Part shown: positions 35,970-47,252 of the stretch, in pieces
Numbering within the stretch: position 1 is the stretch's first letter
Layout of the letters: the number at the start of each line of letters is the position of its first letter
Source of the DNA: Polytrichum commune
Lineage: Eukaryota > Streptophyta > Polytrichopsida > Polytrichales > Polytrichaceae
DNA length: 64,000 nt
NCBI GenBank assembly: GCA_950295325.1
Contig: OX485806.1
Coordinates: 25,174,001-25,238,000, forward strand
Direction: 5' to 3'
Program-made: the position numbers and the translations under genes
The notes under the pieces: generated by a model
Seen by the model: the letters and a program-made list of their open reading frames with translations, nothing else
Told to the model about the DNA's origin: nothing
The model's database searches: none

Positions 35970-36425
35970 GTAGAACAAGCTAGAAAGTTGGTTTTTAAGA
36001 GCACGGCGCCACTCTTTGTATATGATAGTTTGAGCATTCATAAAACTTGACTAACTTTGTGTTGATTCTCATAAACTCGAGATTTGGGACTAAAATCCAT
36101 GGTTTCATCTGCTCTACTTTACAAATAACTCTAGTGTCCGTGTATTTTTTGGAGCATTATTGGTTGAGATCACAATGTTTCCAAGCCCAACCAATTACAT
36201 CCTGACATCTTTCGGTTTTTTCTTTATTTATTAATTTGAGGTATATGCTCTGAATTTCTCTAAAATGATCGGTAATTATCCTGAAGTCTTGAACTATAAC
36301 CAATTATTTCTGAAACTCAACCGGTTCATTGGTAACTAACTTAGCGGTTGGTTCTCCCCGTTCATTGTCTAGAGCAACCAAGAGGCCAAATGAAAAGAAC
36401 TTGATCCCATTGATTTCAACCAAAA
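35970..36425 (-). pseudogene. Decayed coding fragment of unknown family
   Basis: The minus strand from about 36,425 to 35,970 reads with few stops: GIKFFSFGLLVALDNERGEP, then TAKLVTNEPVEFQ, and further on WILVPNLEFMRINTKLV and onwards. This is much more protein-like than its neighbours, and stops interrupt it. Probably part of a transposable-element polyprotein; no domain recognised. Confidence 0.28.
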
Positions 36426-37130
36426 ATTGGAAAGTCCCATGAAAGCTTTCCCAAGGGTAATATGTTTTTCTTGAAGTGTTTTCATCGTTCCCTTGGCAAA
36501 GCTCCGAGTCCCGAAAGCTTTACTTCCAACACGAGTTCACCATGAAACAAGATCTCAACAACGCAAACTTAGGTTTCATTACCACATCTCTCTAGGAGCT
36601 TGGGCACCATTATGTTTAGTAATTAATTAGAGTTTATAAGTAAATTAGGCAGCCTAGAAATAATATTCTAAGATTGGGTAGATTCAAAAAGTAATCTAAA
36701 ATAGGTTAGACATTCATTCTCATTTGCTTGTCTCATTCCTGTTTTTATGATAGTGTGTTAGTGTGACTTGTGGAGCACATTCATGCTTGTAGTGTTTTTA
36801 AACCATGAGTGAGATTGATGCCGCGTGAAGACATTATTGAAGTTATTTGATATGACTTTGTTGGATTCCAGTGAATGTCACTTGCATTATTGTGATTTTA
36901 GGTCTTTTTTCTTTTTCCTTGGATACTCAATGAAATTGATATCCCAAAAATTTGGGCACCTTTGAACTTAATTAGTTTCTACCCAACCTCTAGAGAGCTA
37001 CGGTATAAAACAACCAAAAAATAGAGTTATTTTTTTAATTCAACTTGACTTCAATTTTTGTGGGAGTTGGTTGTTTTGCATACTTACAACACCCTCCATG
37101 TCGGGTAAATTTGTAGTGCATGCTTGGAAG
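36426..37130. other. AT-rich spacer, no gene
   Basis: No coding domain or clear repeat boundary. Confidence 0.45.
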
Positions 37131-37474
37131 CACACTAAATATTGTATTTAGTGTCATATGGTCTTTTATGTCATTCTGATAATTTTCCTAGTGACACTTC
37201 TTATGAATAAGTTTGGAACTACTGTCGTCCCAAATTTACAAGTGTGATGTATCATGCATCCTAACACTTTTGCAATAAAATATTGTCATGGATGATTGAA
37301 ATTTGGATAAAGCAACGTTGTACATCTATAGTATCTAATCTATTTTTACAATGAATGACAAATAATGTTAGGTTTACATTTAGTGTTGATGACACCACAC
37401 ATGCGGTTTATAATTGCAATTGAGTTGGACAAATGGAATTGGTGACACTAAATACAATGTTTAGTGTAGTGTGG
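37131..37474 (+). repeat. Second copy of the 'cactaaata'-ended repeat
   Basis: Left-end 'tattgtatttagtgtcatat' is identical over 20 bp to the copy near 5,795. The right end 'gacactaaatacaatgttta' is inverted relative to the left. About 345 bp, shorter than the 5,790 copy. Confidence 0.55.
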
Positions 37475-39267
37475 AGGTTTAAGCAAGGAACATTCTATAT
37501 TGTTTCATTTTGGCATGCCAAGAGGTATTAAGATGAGTTTGACCTTCAATGACCGAAGTAGTTGCTCTTCATTCAAATTCAAATACTAACTCCCAATATG
37601 CATCACAAGTGGGAAAACACTGTTGTTATTGTATTCAAAACAACCATCAAACATATGGACCAACTCCCAATGAGAAGTCCCATTGAAATAAAGAGATGGC
37701 TCTAATGATATATGATGTTGGACAAATATTGGTCTCGAGTATGAAGTTTATTCTCATTTATAAGATATTACATGTCCATATCATGGGCGGCAACCAAGTA
37801 CATACTTAATGTACACGGCACATACTCGAGACTTTGTAAAATGAGTTGACACATACCTACTCAAGACTTTTTTTTGAAAAATTGATGAACTTCTTAACCC
37901 TTAAATGCTCACACGTTCACAATCCATTTTTGGGTAGGTCTAACACTAGTGCTTGAATTTTCAGTCATGTAGCAAAATAGAGTTTTTCCCTCAATTCCAA
38001 TTATACGGATGTGAACTACACTAACATATATTCTTGATATGATAATTTGGAGTTAATTAGCCCACATTTGCAAGGTCAAATTCATTGAGAGGGGGGAGGG
38101 GGGGGGGGCTCCAAAAACTATATAAAATATTCCATTGTGGTGCCCACTTGGGTTAAGGCATAATCTTTTGTAGGCTAAAAATTTGGCCATAATAAAATAT
38201 ATGGTTGTCAAGTGAACTCCCAAAATTTTGGGTTTTTTCTCAATGAGAGTTATATCAAGTCCTTCACCCTCAAAATTGAAGGGCCAAATCAATACATACC
38301 TTCCATCCATGTAGATTGTCACCTAGTGTGTCACAAACCCATGAGAATATTAGGTGGCGATCCATTTTGGGTTGCATGAGCACGTAAGGGTTAAAGTACC
38401 CCCTATCCTATCCTCTAGACCAACCAACAAGCCAACTAATGACCTTGTTTAGCATTGAATGCAACAAATCATATCCAACCACATCAAATGTTATGCATGA
38501 AGGTTACCTCCATGGCCATTCAAATAGAGAAGCTCGAAATCCACAAACGTAATGATTAAGGTATGTGGGTGTTATTTAGTGCATTTTTCACGTTCTCCAA
38601 CGTCTACTAATTAGATTTACACAACACAACTTGCGTTGCATTAGCAAATCTACAATGTGTTTGGATTGAATATTGGATTGGCCTTGACTTACTTATGCTT
38701 GTCGGAGGTGCATATTTGTTGATTTGTTAATTAAATACAAATACATAGATCCTCCCAATTGTAATCACTATTGAATGTGGAGTAGTTGATAAAAGATGTA
38801 GTCCAATCTATTCTGAACATGTGTCTTTATGGTGTTTGTTCTTTGATCCTCACCTAGCCACACACCAATCAAATGTAGGTGTTCAATTAAGAAAAGTAAC
38901 TGAATAACACCCGCATACTACCTTATCCTTTTTTATTTCTAAATACAAGTTTTTCACAAGACCTCCAAGATGTTTCATGTCTGCCTTGTATCTGTGTGTT
39001 TGACCTAGACTGACTTACTGTAGTTGATTTAAGCTTGATGACCTTCAAATGTGCTTATAAATAGGCATCTCCAGCTTCCAAATCTCTCAACAATATAATA
39101 TTCATACAGCTCAAAGGCTGATGCTGCATCTCAACAACTATGTCCATAAAACTGAAAACTAAATACTAAGAAAGCAAATGTAATGCAAAGAAGCATGGGG
39201 TGAACAACATTGAACTACTTGTACGTATTAACAAAGGCAGGTTGCGAATTTTTCTTCTCTACGAAAT
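37475..39267. other. Spacer with G run, no gene
   Basis: A G-rich run lies near 38,088-38,110. A block near 38,700-38,880 resembles 30,180-30,350 ('tgtctttatggtgttt', 'gatcctcc'), so it is a dispersed repeat of unknown type. Confidence 0.4.
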
Positions 39268-39405
39268 GGAATGGCATAATTACATCAGGAAAAGGGATAG
39301 CTAAACCCCGAGAGCCTCACCCGGATACCATGGGAACTCCAAAGTTTAAGCCGCCTAAGGCAGCAGTAATACTAGTGTTCAGATGGGAGACCTTCAAAAC
39401 ACTCG
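39268..39405 (+). pseudogene. 5S rRNA-like sequence (pseudogene or 5S-derived SINE head)
   Basis: The stretch from 'cggataccatgggaactcc' through 'aagtttaagccgcctaagg', 'cagtaatactagtgttcag' and 'atgggagacctt' follows the order and spacing of plant 5S rRNA. That includes the box A region (AGTTAAGCGTGCTTGGGC in plants) and the box C region (GATGGGTGACCTC). The 5' part ('ggcataattacatca') is weaker and carries an apparent insertion. Mismatches are too many for a functional gene. A single isolated copy suggests a retroposed pseudogene or a SINE3-type head. Confidence 0.5.
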
Positions 39406-39833
39406 ATTTCCATTTTCAGTGTATCTAATCATTGATGGGGTGAGCTGGGAAACTGCATATGGAGGTTTGCCTTTGGCTGGCTTGTGTGTGCTTGTTCAAG
39501 GTGTTCACATTTGAAACGAAACAATATATGTTGAGGTCCCTCTAATTCTTGTGATGCGTGTTCCGGCATTACATAGAAAATTAGACGAACTTGAAGATAC
39601 GAAAGAACACCATAATTCACACTGATGGTGTAACATCGGAGTCATCTCCTCTAGATTGCAACAAGAGAGCATGACCTATTTTGCATTTCGATCAATCAAG
39701 AGTAGCATTGCTCAGCTGAGGGGATAAGGAGACACCTCATTCATCATCACACCCCATGTATCATCACACGCTTTTCTCGAAAGGATGGCGCTTAGAAATC
39801 AGTGCCCTTCCTATATTTGGTCTTCATGTTGCA

Positions 39834-42800
39834 CTAGTTTGAACTCAAGTCTCTCTCTGGACCAACCTGCAACCAGATTCAGTAAAGACGAAATTGTTGA
39901 TCACAAAAAATAAAATAATAATTGTTTCTATTCAGCAATTGATCAAAAAATTGAAATCCTTGCCACATTGCAGAACTGTGAAATGGGAACGGACACACCT
40001 TTTCATATAAGTCTTCTTCATCATGGACTACACGAGCTGATGCTAGTTGCACCTGCATTTGCAATTGAGACCAAGTTGTGACATTATGACAGCAATTGAG
40101 AGGAAAATTCCATAACCACAATCTTGCAGGTGCTATCTTCTTTTCCTCAAGCAAAAACCTGAGCAAACAAAGAATATCAGTTTAATCTGAGTGCCATTAG
40201 ACAATACCTGCTTCTCCCAGTCGGTACGCCATGTCACAAACAGCAGAACAAACGTTTGTGTTCCCAATCCACATAGCAAGCCCACAAAGAGTCCCTGCAA
40301 GTGTGTTGACTCCATGTCATCATTAACCATAAACAATACCCAAACTTGCCATGAAATTGTGGACTTCAAAAAAATTATATCGGTGGACAAGGAGGAAAGA
40401 CTTTGTGGGTTGTGATGAACCCTGAATATACTATGGGATACATGCAAGCTGTTGGGTCCTATTAAGGGTAATCCATGAAGTGCATATAGCTTGATGGGGT
40501 TGAGCAGAGAGCATGTTTTTGGTCAGAAAATAGAGTTAGTCATTTACAAAGACATCCAGGATATGAAATACACTCCACAATTTTCTTAACCTCATCAAAC
40601 ATTGAAGGAATGAAGGAATTGAAAGGAGGGCTCCAGAAGATAACTTACTGTGCCACCATAGTTGAATACAAAGGCAAGCAACAAACATATAGGGACACCG
40701 ACTCCATAAAATGCACCCAAGTTCACACATGCACCCAATTCTTGCCACCCGCATCCCCTAGCCACACCTGCATTTTAGAATATATTCCACCAAAAAATCA
40801 GAGCCTAGACAGACTCCCAATCTAATAATATGTATAACTTGTACTCATTCTCGCGCTTCTCCATTTAAGAGTTTTTCACACTGTTTTGGACGTCAGATGA
40901 CTTTTGGTTGGGAGTTGGTTGTTTTGCATACAATACCTTCCATGTTTGGTAAATTTGCGGTGCATGCAAAGAGGTAGTGTGGAGGTTTCAATGATGAACA
41001 TTCTACCTATATTGCTTCAGTGAGGGACAGACTCGTTTTAGCATGCCAAGAGGTGCTAATATGAGTTTGGCCCTCAATGAACCGAAACTCTTCGTTTAAA
41101 TTCAAGGACTACCTCCAAGCATACACCATCACAAGGGGAAAGAAATTCTTGATATTGTATGAAAAACAACTGAACTCCCGATGAAAAGTCCCATTGAGTT
41201 AAAGGATAATTCTATTGTGGTTATGGCTTGTATATTGTACCTGACAGCACACCCTGGATGCCATCGAGAAGAGCAATACAGGCAAGGAAAGGCATGATGC
41301 CGGCCACAGCATTGACCACTTCCTCATCGCTGCTGAAAAGCCAGCCCCACTTATGGCGAAGCAAGAGAAGTGTGCTTGAGATTATTAAAGCTTGGAGAGC
41401 AGAAAGGCTTACAACAGTAACCACAGCTTGTTTTGCTGGTTGACCACAGCCTGCTCCGAGCTCATTTGCAACCCGTGTACTGCATTGCCCGAATAAACTC
41501 TTAGAAATAAGAATTCCACTGAATTTTATAAGATTCTTGAGACTTGTGAGCTCATTCTCGTCTATTTAGACTCAAGGAACGAATCTCTGAGAATTGGGGT
41601 CCACATTTTTAGTAATAAATGCCGAGTGTACTCAAGACCCATTACGAGACTATCTTTAAGATGTGAAGCCTTCACACACTCTCAGATTGAGGCTTACAAC
41701 TGAGCAATATTCTCTACATGCCTTTTGATGCTTGCAACAAAGTGCCTTTGATTCCTGGACTCACAGAAAACTCTTACAAAGCTTAATAATGCTATGTGCT
41801 GGTACTCATAGATGAGCAGATTACAAAAGGGATACTATATCATTGGTTTAGTATCACAATAGCTATATATTATTGGTGAAGATAGTCTAATGGAAACCGA
41901 GGGAAGAGATATTCTCTAATTTTTGGATCACAATCCAGCATCGAAGCATGCAATTTTCGTTTGTGCTCAGAAGAATTACACTCCTAGGAAATGAGTACAA
42001 ATAAGATTAAATAATTAGCAAACAGACCTGGCAGCTGCGCTCAGCCCAAAAGGGATCATGTAGTTCAAAGAAACTGTACTCAAGCTGTATCAACCCAACA
42101 ATTTATGTCAAGTTACCTTCTGCTGAGACATGTCAAGCCGCACATGAGTAAAATGGAGTGGTGATTCACTTCATTACCACTAATTCCACAACCTAACTCG
42201 CTTCAGCGACCATGAAGTGGTAATAATCTTGGAAGAAATTAGTTTTTCATGGCCTCTTAACAGCAAACCGACTAAACTATAAGCTAAATACATGGACTTA
42301 TTGATATTACGCATATTGTGTCCAAGATGTACCAAAGACTCTACAACTAGGTATGTCAACATACCAGACAGAAAGTGTTGCCAGCTCAAGCTGTGGGTTT
42401 GGCAGAAGTCCAGCCAATATGACCAATATCTCAAAACACCAATATTCCAAGCTGTAACAACAACAACAAAACGTGTCCTCGCATCAGAAGCCATCCCATG
42501 TACATGAGAACCTGAGACTCAATGACATCTTCTGAGAGCTATGAAATAGTATTGCTAAACATATTTGAGATGATCAGGGAATTCAAATGGCATAAAGTCA
42601 CCTTTCTAGATATCTGTTGCAGCAGTTTCGTGGCTCATCAAACAAGATCCAGCTTCTTTGATGGAAGTGAACAGAAAGGATAAACAAATGGCAGTCTAAG
42701 CAGGAATAAATTTCTTGAACTCACCATATCATAATACAAGAAGGGATAGCTAAACTGAGAAACTCGCGCAGGTCAACAAAGGCATCTGACGTGAACCCTT

Positions 42801-45243
42801 CCCACGTCTCCTTGCACAGTCCTGAGAACCTCATATACAAAACCAGGAGGATTGCATTGAGCCAGAACGACAAGCTCGTAGCCATGGCTGCCCCGTGAAA
42901 CCCAAACCCCAATCTGTAGATGAGTGTGTGGGAGATTCCAAAATGCAGCAACAACGTTCCCGCTGAGCATATCATCATGGGTATCACCAAACTCTGGGTT
43001 TGTAAGAATTTCACCACAGGTTGTAGGAGCGCGTATGCGTACAAACTGGGCAGTAGAAAGAGAGCATACTCTCCTGCCTTTTCAGAAATTTCAGGATCTT
43101 GGCCCAACAGGAGGAGGAACTTCTCCATGTACAGAAAGATGAAGGAGATAGGTATACATGTTGCGTAGAGCACGACCAGGGCTCTTTGCAGGTAAATCCC
43201 CAGCATGTGGTAGTGTGCAGGCCCTGCGCCAAATGCCTGCCCACATAGAGTCTCCAGTGCACTTCCCAAGCCTAGCTGTTGACAATTAAACCAGGGTACT
43301 GAGTTTATGGGAATCTAAATTCACACCTTACAATTCAGTGGACTCTGCAACTACTTCACTCCAGGTACAGAAAAGAACGTGACAAACAAACTAGACACAC
43401 CTGTTTGAGAAAAGGAATGTCTTCACAGGTAGGCCATTCCGGTAATTGTAGCCTTAAATAGAAACAGGACTAGCCCAAAGTTTTCAGCTATTTATGAAGT
43501 ACGGGGAACAACATTTGGTTGATGTGCACTCTACCTTGAGGATTGATACAAATCTACAAAATGGGGCAGAATGCTGATGTGTTGCACATTACATTCTAAT
43601 TGTTGACAATCAAACCAGGGTACTGAATTTATGGGAATCTAAATTCACACTTTACAGGCTTACACTGCAGTGGAATCCGTATCTACTTCAATCTAGGTAC
43701 AAAAAATAACGTGACAGACAAATTAGACACACCTGTTTGAGAAGAAGACTGTCTCAGAAAGGGAGGCCATTCCGGTAATTGTCACCTTAAATAGAAACAG
43801 ACCTAGCACACAGTTTTTCAGCTATGTATGAAGTACGGAGAACAACATTTTGGTTGATGGGCACTCTACCTTTGCGGATTGATACACATCTACACAATGG
43901 GGCAGAATGCCAATGTGTTGCAAGTTATATTCAATCTGTTGACAATCAAAGCAGGCTACAGAATTTTTAACACCACCAGAACCCATCTGAATTATAAGAA
44001 TCTAATCTCACAACTTTCATTGCAGTGCCCTACTTCACGAAAGAACTAGCCCATGAAGCTTTGCAGCTGTTATGAAGTTCTTATGGCAACAGTTGAAGAA
44101 CAACATTCTGGTTAATGTGCACTCCTACCCGAGATACTTCCGGTGGTTTGGATACACATCGCGGATTGTTCATTGACATCTACCCAACAACGGCGCATAA
44201 CGTTGACGCATTGCATTGCATATTTTGATTCTAACCTGCCAAAAACCTCGCACATCAAAGACTAGAAGACGAGCAATTCTTTGTAGCCTCCTTTATTTGA
44301 GAAGACGACTACTCAAAAAGGGAAGCCATTCAAGAATCTATTACCCTAAATGAGTAGAAATAGAACTGGCAAGAAGCTTTGCAGATGTTTATGACCCTTC
44401 TTCTCAAACGGGTGTGTCAAACCTCGCACGCGCCAAAGACTAGAATACAAGCAATACTATTCAGAAAGGGAAGCCATCTAGGAAAATGTAACCCTAAATC
44501 AGTAGAAAATAGAACTGGCGCCGACGCCGAAGCTCTATGGCGCCAATTCAGGAACAACATTCTGGTTACTGCACACTCTACCGCAGATACTTCAGTGGCT
44601 TGGAAACACATTTGCGGATTGTTTAATCACATCTATCCAAAAACGGCGCAGAATACTAACGCATTGTACCGCATGTTTTGCTTCTACCATGCCAAAAACC
44701 TCGCACTCCTGCAAAGATTAGTAGGTATTCACAAATTGGTAACCAATAGGTATTCACAAATCTCCACAGGAATAGGTGTATAGAGCTTACCAAGACGTAG
44801 TAGCCAAGGACACCGGCCATGGAATTTGCAATGGACGCACTCGCGAGCTCCAATTCTCCCAAATGCCCTACGAACGCCACCGACACAACCGTGATGGAGT
44901 ACTGCAATAAATTCACACACACCATAGGCCCCGCCAACCTGCACAGGCGCCAAATTTCGTGCCAAACGGTAGGGATTTCCCTTCTCGGCAAGCCTCGCTC
45001 CTCGTCTCCTCTAAATTTTCCCTCCGACCTCGACCTCTGTTCTTGCAGAAGTAGAGGCTCCTGGTGTGACCTGTAGCTCCCAGAGTACGACAAAGGGTAG
45101 GCCTGTTGATCTTCGGTCAGGCTGTGTGTTCGGAAGTAGCCTCCTCGCGATGGGAAAGAAGTGGCTGGGGATAGCAGCTTGGAGCCACTTCTGGTAAGCG
45201 TCGGGATGCCAATGGGAGAAGACATGTTGCAAAGGACTTCCAA
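39834..45243 (-). CDS. MATE family multidrug/toxin extrusion transporter (DETOXIFICATION type)
   Basis: Nine exons join in frame with GT-AG junctions: 45,243-44,791, 43,275-42,725, 42,451-42,365, 42,084-42,028, 41,479-41,241, 40,767-40,649, 40,294-40,208, 40,052-39,999 and 39,866-39,834. They give about 559 residues, no stops. The start MEVLCNMSSP begins a roughly 90-residue Ser/Arg-rich cytosolic tail; a Met seven codons on is an alternative. Then come twelve predicted membrane segments. Diagnostic MATE motifs are visible: GSALETLCGQAFGAG, the LAGLLPNPQLELA loop, and PFGLSAA running into STRVANELGAG. Plant MATE proteins are proton-coupled exporters of organic cations, flavonoids, citrate or hormones at the vacuolar or plasma membrane. 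Motifs resemble AtDTX1-type proteins, but the substrate cannot be read from sequence. The C-terminus is short and charged (RVVHDEEDLYEK, then VGPERDLSSN). Tandem repeats sit in intron 1 and just upstream of the ATG. Confidence 0.93.
43277..44610 (-). repeat. Intron 1 tandem duplications of about 325-335 bp
   Basis: The segment around the exon 2 acceptor ('gttgacaattaaaccaggg' plus-strand text at 43,278) recurs near 43,602 and, more diverged, 43,937. The accompanying 'cacacctgtttgagaa', 'ggccattccggtaattgt' and 'aacaacatttggttgat' blocks recur in order near 43,400-43,530 and 43,730-43,860. Weaker copies reach 44,600. The copies include the intron-side flank of the acceptor. Confidence 0.75.
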
Positions 45244-45244
45244 T

Positions 45245-46017
45245 CCTCAAGATGCAAGTCGAATTGCAATGGGCTTGTCGATCCTCAAAGTATTTGCAGC
45301 CAAGTAGAATCCTTGGAGAATGTGAAGTCAAATTGCTTCGGGCAATTCGACATGGCTTCCAATTCCTCTTCACACTAATTTTCTCAACTTCTTCAAGGAA
45401 AATCGTCGAGAACAGCCTGAATTCTGGCGACCTGATGATGTACGAATTCGCATATTCCTGAGAATTGGCAGAAAATCACGACGAGGACGATGAGTAACAT
45501 ATAAAACACCAATATTTTTAAAATTATAGAATATGTAGAAATCGAAACATTTGCAGCTAAGTAGAGTCCTCGGACACTGTGGAGCCAGATTGCTTCGGGC
45601 AATTCGACATGGCTTTAAACTCTTCTTTGACACTCATTTTCTCATCTTCTCAAATAAAAATCGTCGAGAACAAGCCTGGATTCCTGGCGACCAGATGACG
45701 TGCGAGTGTAAGGATCGGCATATTCCCGAGAATTGGGAAAGAATCGTCACGCGGGACGATGAGAAACCAAAAAAACATAAAAACAAATTGAAGAAAAAAA
45801 AGGTGTGCAGCTAATTAGTGGAGTCCTCAGACACTGTGGAGGCGAATTGCTTCGGGAAATTCGAGATGGCTCTAAAATCTCCACTCACACTACTTTTCTC
45901 ATCTTCGCAATGAAAATCGTCGAGAACAGCCTGAAAACCTTGGCGACCTCATAGCGAGCGATTGTCAAGCTTGGCATATTCCTCACAATTGGGAAAGAAT
46001 CATCACGAGGAACGATG
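45245..46017 (-). repeat. Three tandem repeats upstream of the MATE start (5' UTR/promoter)
   Basis: Units of about 215-250 bp start near 45,285, 45,545 and 45,800. Each carries 'attgcttcggg(c/a)aattcga', 'cacactaattttctcatctt'-type sequence, 'aaaatcgtcgagaacagcct', 'ctggcgacc' and 'ggcatattcc'. The array begins immediately upstream of the ATG at 45,243, so it is likely transcribed leader or core promoter DNA. Short open frames across the units repeat too, but shift and stop. Confidence 0.8.
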
Positions 46018-46444
46018 GAATCCCAAAGCGGCCCACATACCACAGAGTTGCGAAATTCATCAGCAGTTAGAGCTGAATAGAATGTCAAAATACACGATCC
46101 CGAAATGCAGAGAGTCGCATCAAAAATCGAGCTCTGATCTTGCAGGACAGTGCTGAAAAGAGTGGAAGCTGAGTTGGAGTGCGCAACGGACTGAGCGGGC
46201 TCTATACTCCGCGTCACGTCGGCGAACGAATGATCATCGACGGTACCGTGGGCAAAGTTGAATGGACATGCATAGAATAGCCTTACGCGCGAAACCTTTG
46301 GAACTACAAAGGTAACAAGTGGCGAGACCAGCATCCGCCGTATTAGGCCGCCACGTCAGCCTCGTCTTTTGCCAAATCGGATGAATGCTGTGGACAGATG
46401 CTACAAAACAACAAGTACATTTGTGGTTAAGGTAATGCCCGGGC
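46018..46444. other. Upstream region of the MATE gene
   Basis: A GC-richer segment (46,020-46,380) lies behind the three repeats and may contain the promoter proper. No motif stands out. Confidence 0.35.
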
Positions 46445-46870
46445 TAAGGTAGAAATACCATAACCCGTGAAAATAAGGTGTTTCGCATTGAAGATTTGGT
46501 CTGACAATCATGAGATAATTTTCCAAAATAGATGAGAAGGATTCACGAAGAATGCAAGTTGTTTCATATTTTTCTGTCCTATACAAAAAAATGCTACAAT
46601 TTTTTAAAGTGGAAAGTTGTCCAAACTCCTACTCGTTCACTAGATTCTCCCTACACCGAACACAGTAATCCGCATTTCCATACAGAACGTCGCCTAAATT
46701 GGTTACCTCATGAGTACATTAACACTTGACTCTCATTGGCTACACTAAGTGTACACGCATTGAAGTTGCCGCTGAGCCATGATTGGTTTTAGAAATGGCA
46801 CTTCACCATTATGACGGCGGTCCAGTGCACGACTAGAGGGTGGTTAACGGGTTATGGTATTTCTACCTTA
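46445..46870. mobile_element. MITE with 24-bp perfect inverted ends
   Basis: The left end TAAGGTAGAAATACCATAAC (plus CCGT) is perfectly complemented by the right end at 46,847-46,870. 426 bp, non-coding. No clear target duplication was identified. Confidence 0.65.
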
Positions 46871-47252
46871 CACCACATCTTCATTCAGTTGGGCCCCGCA
46901 CCTCCCATGCCTCCTTCACTATCTAGTCTTCCTACCCGCACATGCGTGGGAACTCTTCCCTATTGGGAACCAATGTGGCAATACCCGGTCACTTAAGTCA
47001 TTAAGCGTTTGGTCACTTAAGTCATTAAGCGCCTGGTCACTTAAGCCATTAAGATCCTTTGGCATGAAGGAACTCCATCAATTAACTTGGGAATAATGAA
47101 AGCAATGTCCACTTGATATTTGTAATTTTGACCATGTATCGTTACATTGGTTCCCAACGAGGAAGAGTTCCCCTGCACGTGCGGGTAGGAAGACCGGGTA
47201 GTGAGGGAGGCATGGGAGGGGTGGGGCCTAGCCGAATGAAGATGTTATCTAG
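46871..47252. repeat. Fold-back repeat with arms of about 108 bp
   Basis: The left arm (46,871-46,978) and right arm (47,143-47,252) are inverted copies, sharing for example 'ggaagagttccc', 'gtgcgggtaggaaga' and 'gaggcatgggagg' on one strand. The loop holds three consecutive 24-bp units built on 'tggtcacttaagtcattaag' (about 46,987-47,058). Confidence 0.7.

Noticed and set aside
42180-42494. 104-codon minus frame in the MATE interval taken as a separate gene
   Set aside because: It is out of frame with the true exon 3 (42,451-42,365), whose reading CLEYWCFEILVILAGLLP matches MATE proteins.
45885-46334. 149-codon minus frame upstream of the MATE gene
   Set aside because: It overlaps the third tandem unit and the likely promoter; homologous frames in the other two units are interrupted, and no domain is seen.
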